From Styela clava (taxonomy: Eukaryota > Chordata > Ascidiacea > Stolidobranchia > Styelidae), in NCBI RefSeq assembly GCF_964204865.1, contig NC_135261.1, positions 6,634,001 through 6,698,000 of the forward strand: a DNA stretch of 64,000 bases. The letters are read 5' to 3'. This document shows positions 60,218 through 64,000 of this stretch, one piece after another. Each line of letters begins with the position of its first letter. Within the stretch, counting starts at the first letter, position 1. The position numbers and the translations under genes are program-made. The notes below the pieces were generated by a model, which had not been told where the DNA came from, did not search any database, and was given only the letters and a program-made list of their open reading frames with translations.

Positions 60218-63200
60218 TCAGCAATCTAGAATTTCAATTCTCATGCTGAGGTGTTCGTGCCAAGTGACAGGATGAAGCCGGATGTACCTCGCTGTAATCG
60301 GCTGGCTGAAGCGATTCTCTTTAATAGTCGTCTTGTCGTGATTTCCAGTGAAAATCTTAAAATCGATTACATATAGGAAATTTAAGTATTTCATTGTGTT
60401 TTATTATATTGCTAGTTTTTTTTAATACAAGTTGTTTTAATTGTTTACAACTGTGAGCGCCTAATCGAGCATATTGTATAATAAATATCGTCGTTTTTAC
60501 ACGTCACGATCTAGATTTGATAATGATATTCACCTTTGTGGCCCCATTTTCTTGGTACATTGCCAATGAACTCTCACTGTTGCCGTACGACACTTTGAAC
60601 GATCTTACCCACTGATTACAACAATTCGTTCTTCCTTGAGTCAACAGACCTGCTACAGTTGTTGGTTCTTGTAGATCAACTTGCAGCCATTGGTTCCCAT
60701 TATCTTAATATATTTGAAAAATAGTTAAGTTTAATATTTCCGTTCAAAATGTCACATCATCTTTAATGTGAGAAAATGTAAAACAGCAGAAATTTGGATT
60801 TTTTTGTGTTGAGTGACCAAACCAGCAGTAACTAATGATTTTAGATTATTAGTAAATATTAGAAAAGGAAGAGACGATACATTCCACCTCTATTTTGGAA
60901 TACTTTCACAAAAACATATATCCTTCTGGTCTGTACCAAAACGTGTCTTTCCGACAAATCCTAGTGAACAATTTTATTTTCACCATTCATTTATATTATA
61001 TTATTTCACCGATTAATTATATCTACCACAACGGCGTAATATAATATGAGCATAACAAAAACAGGGTACTCCCGAAGTATGTGAACCAAGATGGCGGACA
61101 CCGGAACGTAGTATTTGTACCAGGTTAGGGTTAGGCCATAATTTCAGATACAAATACTACGGGAGTCAATTGCCTGGTCCCCGAACTCGTAATAGAACCT
61201 AAAAAAAAACGTCCGACATCTGGGTTCATATACTTCGGGAGTACCAAAAAATGAACCTTCCAACCATAAAAAGTTTTTGTAAACACACATTGAATGACTT
61301 GACGTGAGAGATGTGACATGCATGAGTAAAGTATACTTCGGGAGTTTCACTGACAGTTTAATTTGAAGTGGTTTAAGCCTGGCCATGTAGTCCAAGATTT
61401 TTATTTTATTTGCGTTTACAGACTCCATGAAACTAAATAGACTTATCGAGATAATTGTTTATATAGCAGTATCACTTGATATTACAATCACCGACAATGA
61501 AACGGAGCGGTATTTTGGATTCTATATTGTTTATTGCCGTTTTTTCGCTATATAAATTATAATCCATGCAAAATATTAACTCTTTGTTGGACAAAGGGCG
61601 GAGGTAATTTGGTGACAGCCGATTGGAACACTTTGTCGCGAGGTCTAATAGTACTAAACGGTTTTACTCAGTACAAATAATTTTTGTATTATAGTAGAAC
61701 AATATAATATAGGACTGTAGGTATTGGGTTGGACCATAGCAAAGTAAATTTCCTTTTCAATGGCGGATCAAAATTGAATGTTTCAACACGCTTGCATTTG
61801 TCGAGAGCATGCTGATCGGTTTGCAATCTCAACTAGGAATATTCACTAAATGTGTAAGCAGAGGAAATATTTGAAAGCTTTGCACGATTCTGCAAAAATA
61901 TCCAGCTATGGCTACTTGAATTATTGTAAAATAAAATATATTAAACATTTTTGCTGCTTCCGTCAATTCATCTTCGTCTATATTCATAGCATTGAGTTAT
62001 GATTTAATTAAAATTTAGACACAAGCACATACTTGTTGCTGCACACCATGCTCCTGAAGGGTTGAGTAGTCGGAGATATTGAAATGGACAACTATAGTGA
62101 ATGGATGATGCTTTGATGCGGGACATGGGAATGTATCCGCTGTAAACTCCAGCGTAGCAATATTCTAAACAAAAGAAATGCATCATAACATACCTGCTTA
62201 ATTTCATGGCTTAGACTAATTCAATAAGGATAAGACATCATTTTTATCCCGGGAGAGAGGGTAGCCGATAAGACGGGTTAAACATATGGCGTAACACAGC
62301 TTCTCGTGTGATAACCAGTCCACGTTCGCCACGTTTTTTGTTTCAGATGCATGTACTTGATGGCGGAGGAAGCTGTACCAGACCAGTGGTTACGTGAACC
62401 ACCCTAAGGCGGCGAAAAGTCCACTAATCCTATCATCCCCACAAGAGGTGCTATGACAAGCGTCTTCCTAACGATTACGCCACCCGCCATGCAATCTTCG
62501 GAATGTTTTTTTAGTAATATTATGTTTTAGGTTCATTTCATTGAATTTCTTTACACAAAAATAATGAGTAATTTTATCTTTTCAAATTTCAGGAAATAAA
62601 ATTGTTTTACAGCCAGTTTTGATGAGAATTGAAGTATTTAATGCGCTTACAAACATGTCTGTGTCAAAATTATTCGATTATTCGAAATCTACTATGTTGT
62701 TCTGCTAACATAGATGCAATTAAAAATATTTTGTGCAAACGTAGTTTTCTGCTACGAATTGTATAAAAACTCCATGTTTAATTAAAACAAACTGGGATGT
62801 ACATAAGCGTATCCTACCTTCATTCATTCGTCGCAGTTTTTTCTCAATTTGCTCAACAGCACTTAAGTCACAAACGCACGAGCCCGAGTCCCCTTTGAAT
62901 CCTCTTGGTCCGACAGGACCTGAAAAACCTTTTGGTCCGCGCTTTCCCGGAGAACCCTGGTATTAAAATAAATATATTTTCACAGTTACGGTATTTGCGC
63001 ATCGTCTAGTCTCAACAAATGGGGTATTTCATAGCTTTACAATAGAATATTTATAAATCTTTCTATCATTGGAAAAAGGAAAAGGAACAAAGTCTTGAGT
63101 TTCGAACTTGACAGAAAGCCTATTTTTTTTTTCAAAATTTACCGCTCGATCAAATATACTCAAAATATTTTAAAAAATGTTAAAAAGTAATTTGAAAGAT

Positions 63201-63960
63201 TTTTTTCTTCTTTCATATTGTACCGTTTACTTTTAGATACTCCAAATTAACACCACATAATTTTAATCAATCGAAAGATTCGCAATTTCTCGTACAATAA
63301 TTATACAAACATTATATATATAAATTATATTTCTTTGCAGGCTAAGTGGGAAAACGATGCTCAAATATATGGATACGAAGAGCAAAGTGAAACAGTAGTT
63401 TACCAGTCTACATTACCTTTAACAGAACCGGTAACGTGTCCCCATGAAGAAAAATGATACAGCGAAATTTTGGATGAAAAATCAGATAGCATAGGATTCA
63501 TGAAAAAGTTAGAAATAAATAAAAGTACTAGCCCTCTAGCGACAACAACAATCTTTAATCATTGAAATGCCAAAGCAATTGGTCCAATCGTTAAAGAGAA
63601 AAGCAATTTTTTTTCGCAACAAGAAAAAGAAGGAAAATAATGCTAACAGGATGATCAACAACAAAATAGCAAAACGATCTATAGGTCGACTTCATGTTCA
63701 ATAAACATTACGAATACGAAATATAAAAAAGGGAAACGATTTTTCAGTTCAATACACAATATCAAAGTACTCCTAAATGATATAACCTGGCATTCTCCAC
63801 AATCTCTTTCTGCAATATGCCCATCTACCGTATTAACGATGCTTCTAATAGCAGCAATGGCAGATGCACACTTTTCTGAAGACTGTTGCTGTCCAGTTGC
63901 ATAAATTGAGAAATAGGACACCACGAAAAAAATACACGGAATATGTTTCAGAGTATTCAT
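60218..63960 (-). CDS. Secreted collagen-stalk discoidin (F5/8 type C) domain protein, five exons
   Basis: Exons on the minus strand: 63787-63960, 62818-62956, 62033-62164, 60534-60703, 60218-60355. All borders are GT-AG with consistent phases (0,1,1,0), giving exactly 250 residues. Residues 1-23 are a signal peptide (HIPCIFFVVSYFSIYATG). An N-terminal Cys segment (SSEKCASA ... RDCGECQ) may allow disulphide oligomers. Exon two encodes about nine Gly-X-Y triplets (GSPGKRGPKGFSG ... GFKGDSGSC) and a short charged helix (VEQIEKKLRRMNE). Residues 107-250 form one discoidin/F5-8C domain: CYAGVYSGYIPMSRIKASS, LLNPSGAWCAAT, QWLQVDLQEP, VAGLLTQGR, ITARYIRLHPVTWH and the closing MRIEILDC, with the usual outer Cys pair. 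Such domains bind sugars or phospholipids, so a trimeric extracellular lectin is a reasonable inference. Intron 1 carries a family A copy. Confidence 0.9.
61061..61250. mobile_element. Family B MITE, complex copy in the discoidin gene intron
   Basis: gggtactcccgaagtatgtg aaccaagatggcgg at the left, gggttcatatacttcgggag tacc at the right, and additional caaatactacgggagtc in between. A further end (gtatacttcgggag) is at about 61331. On the minus strand this is intron 3 of the discoidin gene. Confidence 0.65.
62245..62495. repeat. Dispersed repeat S, copy 2 (possible SINE)
   Basis: It matches 1814-2010 in order and orientation, and lies in intron 2 of the discoidin gene. The right edge (taacgattacgccacccgcc) read on the minus strand is tRNA-like, as noted for copy 1. 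Confidence 0.5.
63341..63700 (+). repeat. Repeat family A copy A6 with terminal-exon-like segment
   Basis: After a good acceptor (tatttctttgcag) 63341-63457 reads 38 codons and a stop (AKWENDAQIYGYEEQSETVV then YQSTLPLTEPV). Family A sequence follows (gcataggattcatgaaaa ... ttgaaatgccaaagcaattg ... aaaacgatct). It lies inside intron 1 of the oppositely oriented discoidin gene. Similarity to the exon-like segment at A5 suggests a duplicated gene 3' end and not a coding exon of a local gene. Confidence 0.5.
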
Positions 63961-64000
63961 ATTCAATGGTACAAACAAGGATTACTGCTGTAGAAATAAG

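Overview
The window is animal nuclear DNA. It is AT-rich, its genes are split by short GT-AG introns, it has no bacterial-type operons, and much of it is decayed mobile DNA. The protein repertoire (BTB/BACK/kelch proteins, a secreted collagen-discoidin protein, small Cys-rich secreted proteins) together with many hAT and Tc1/mariner-type MITEs suggests an invertebrate, probably a deuterostome and perhaps an ascidian. That placement is inference, and I cannot name the species. I see no rRNA gene, convincing tRNA gene or CRISPR array.

Left third (1-15 kb). The 3' part of a BTB/BACK-type gene enters from the left edge (2-556, +). Its full-length paralogue is an intronless gene on the other strand (4526-6175). 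That protein has one BTB domain followed by what look like three BACK-like modules and a coiled-coil tail, with no kelch repeats. At 11343-14620 a frameshifted BTB-BACK copy is followed by six well-preserved kelch exons, one of them preceded by a decayed duplicate of itself. Truncated or rearranged copies of this kelch gene recur at 24927-25413 and 45384-45990.

Middle (15-33 kb). A heavily mutated Ty3/gypsy-type retroelement (about 16.2-20.0 kb) carries a (CAGA)n microsatellite. Around it lie MITEs, hAT termini, a 45-bp tandem repeat and nested hAT insertions. Only a few orphan exons can be suggested here.

Right-centre (33-53 kb). A large imperfect inverted duplication (arms about 33.5-36.6 and 39.9-43.4 kb) carries two divergently arranged copies of a five-exon gene for a small secreted Cys-rich protein. 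A third, more diverged paralogue lies at 50406-52435, flanked by inverted repeats at 46.7-47.5 and 52.6-53.3 kb. The C-terminal Cys pattern of this family is loosely like IL-17/cystine-knot cytokines, but no family is assigned.

Right end (53-64 kb). A four-exon single-pass membrane protein gene (53323-55392, +, 5' end not found), a decayed hAT element with a ZBED5-like tail, and a complete five-exon gene on the minus strand (63960 to 60218). The last encodes a 250-residue secreted protein with a signal peptide, a short Gly-X-Y stalk and one F5/8 type C (discoidin) domain. Most of the genes were built by matching splice sites and reading phases by eye, so exon borders are predictions.
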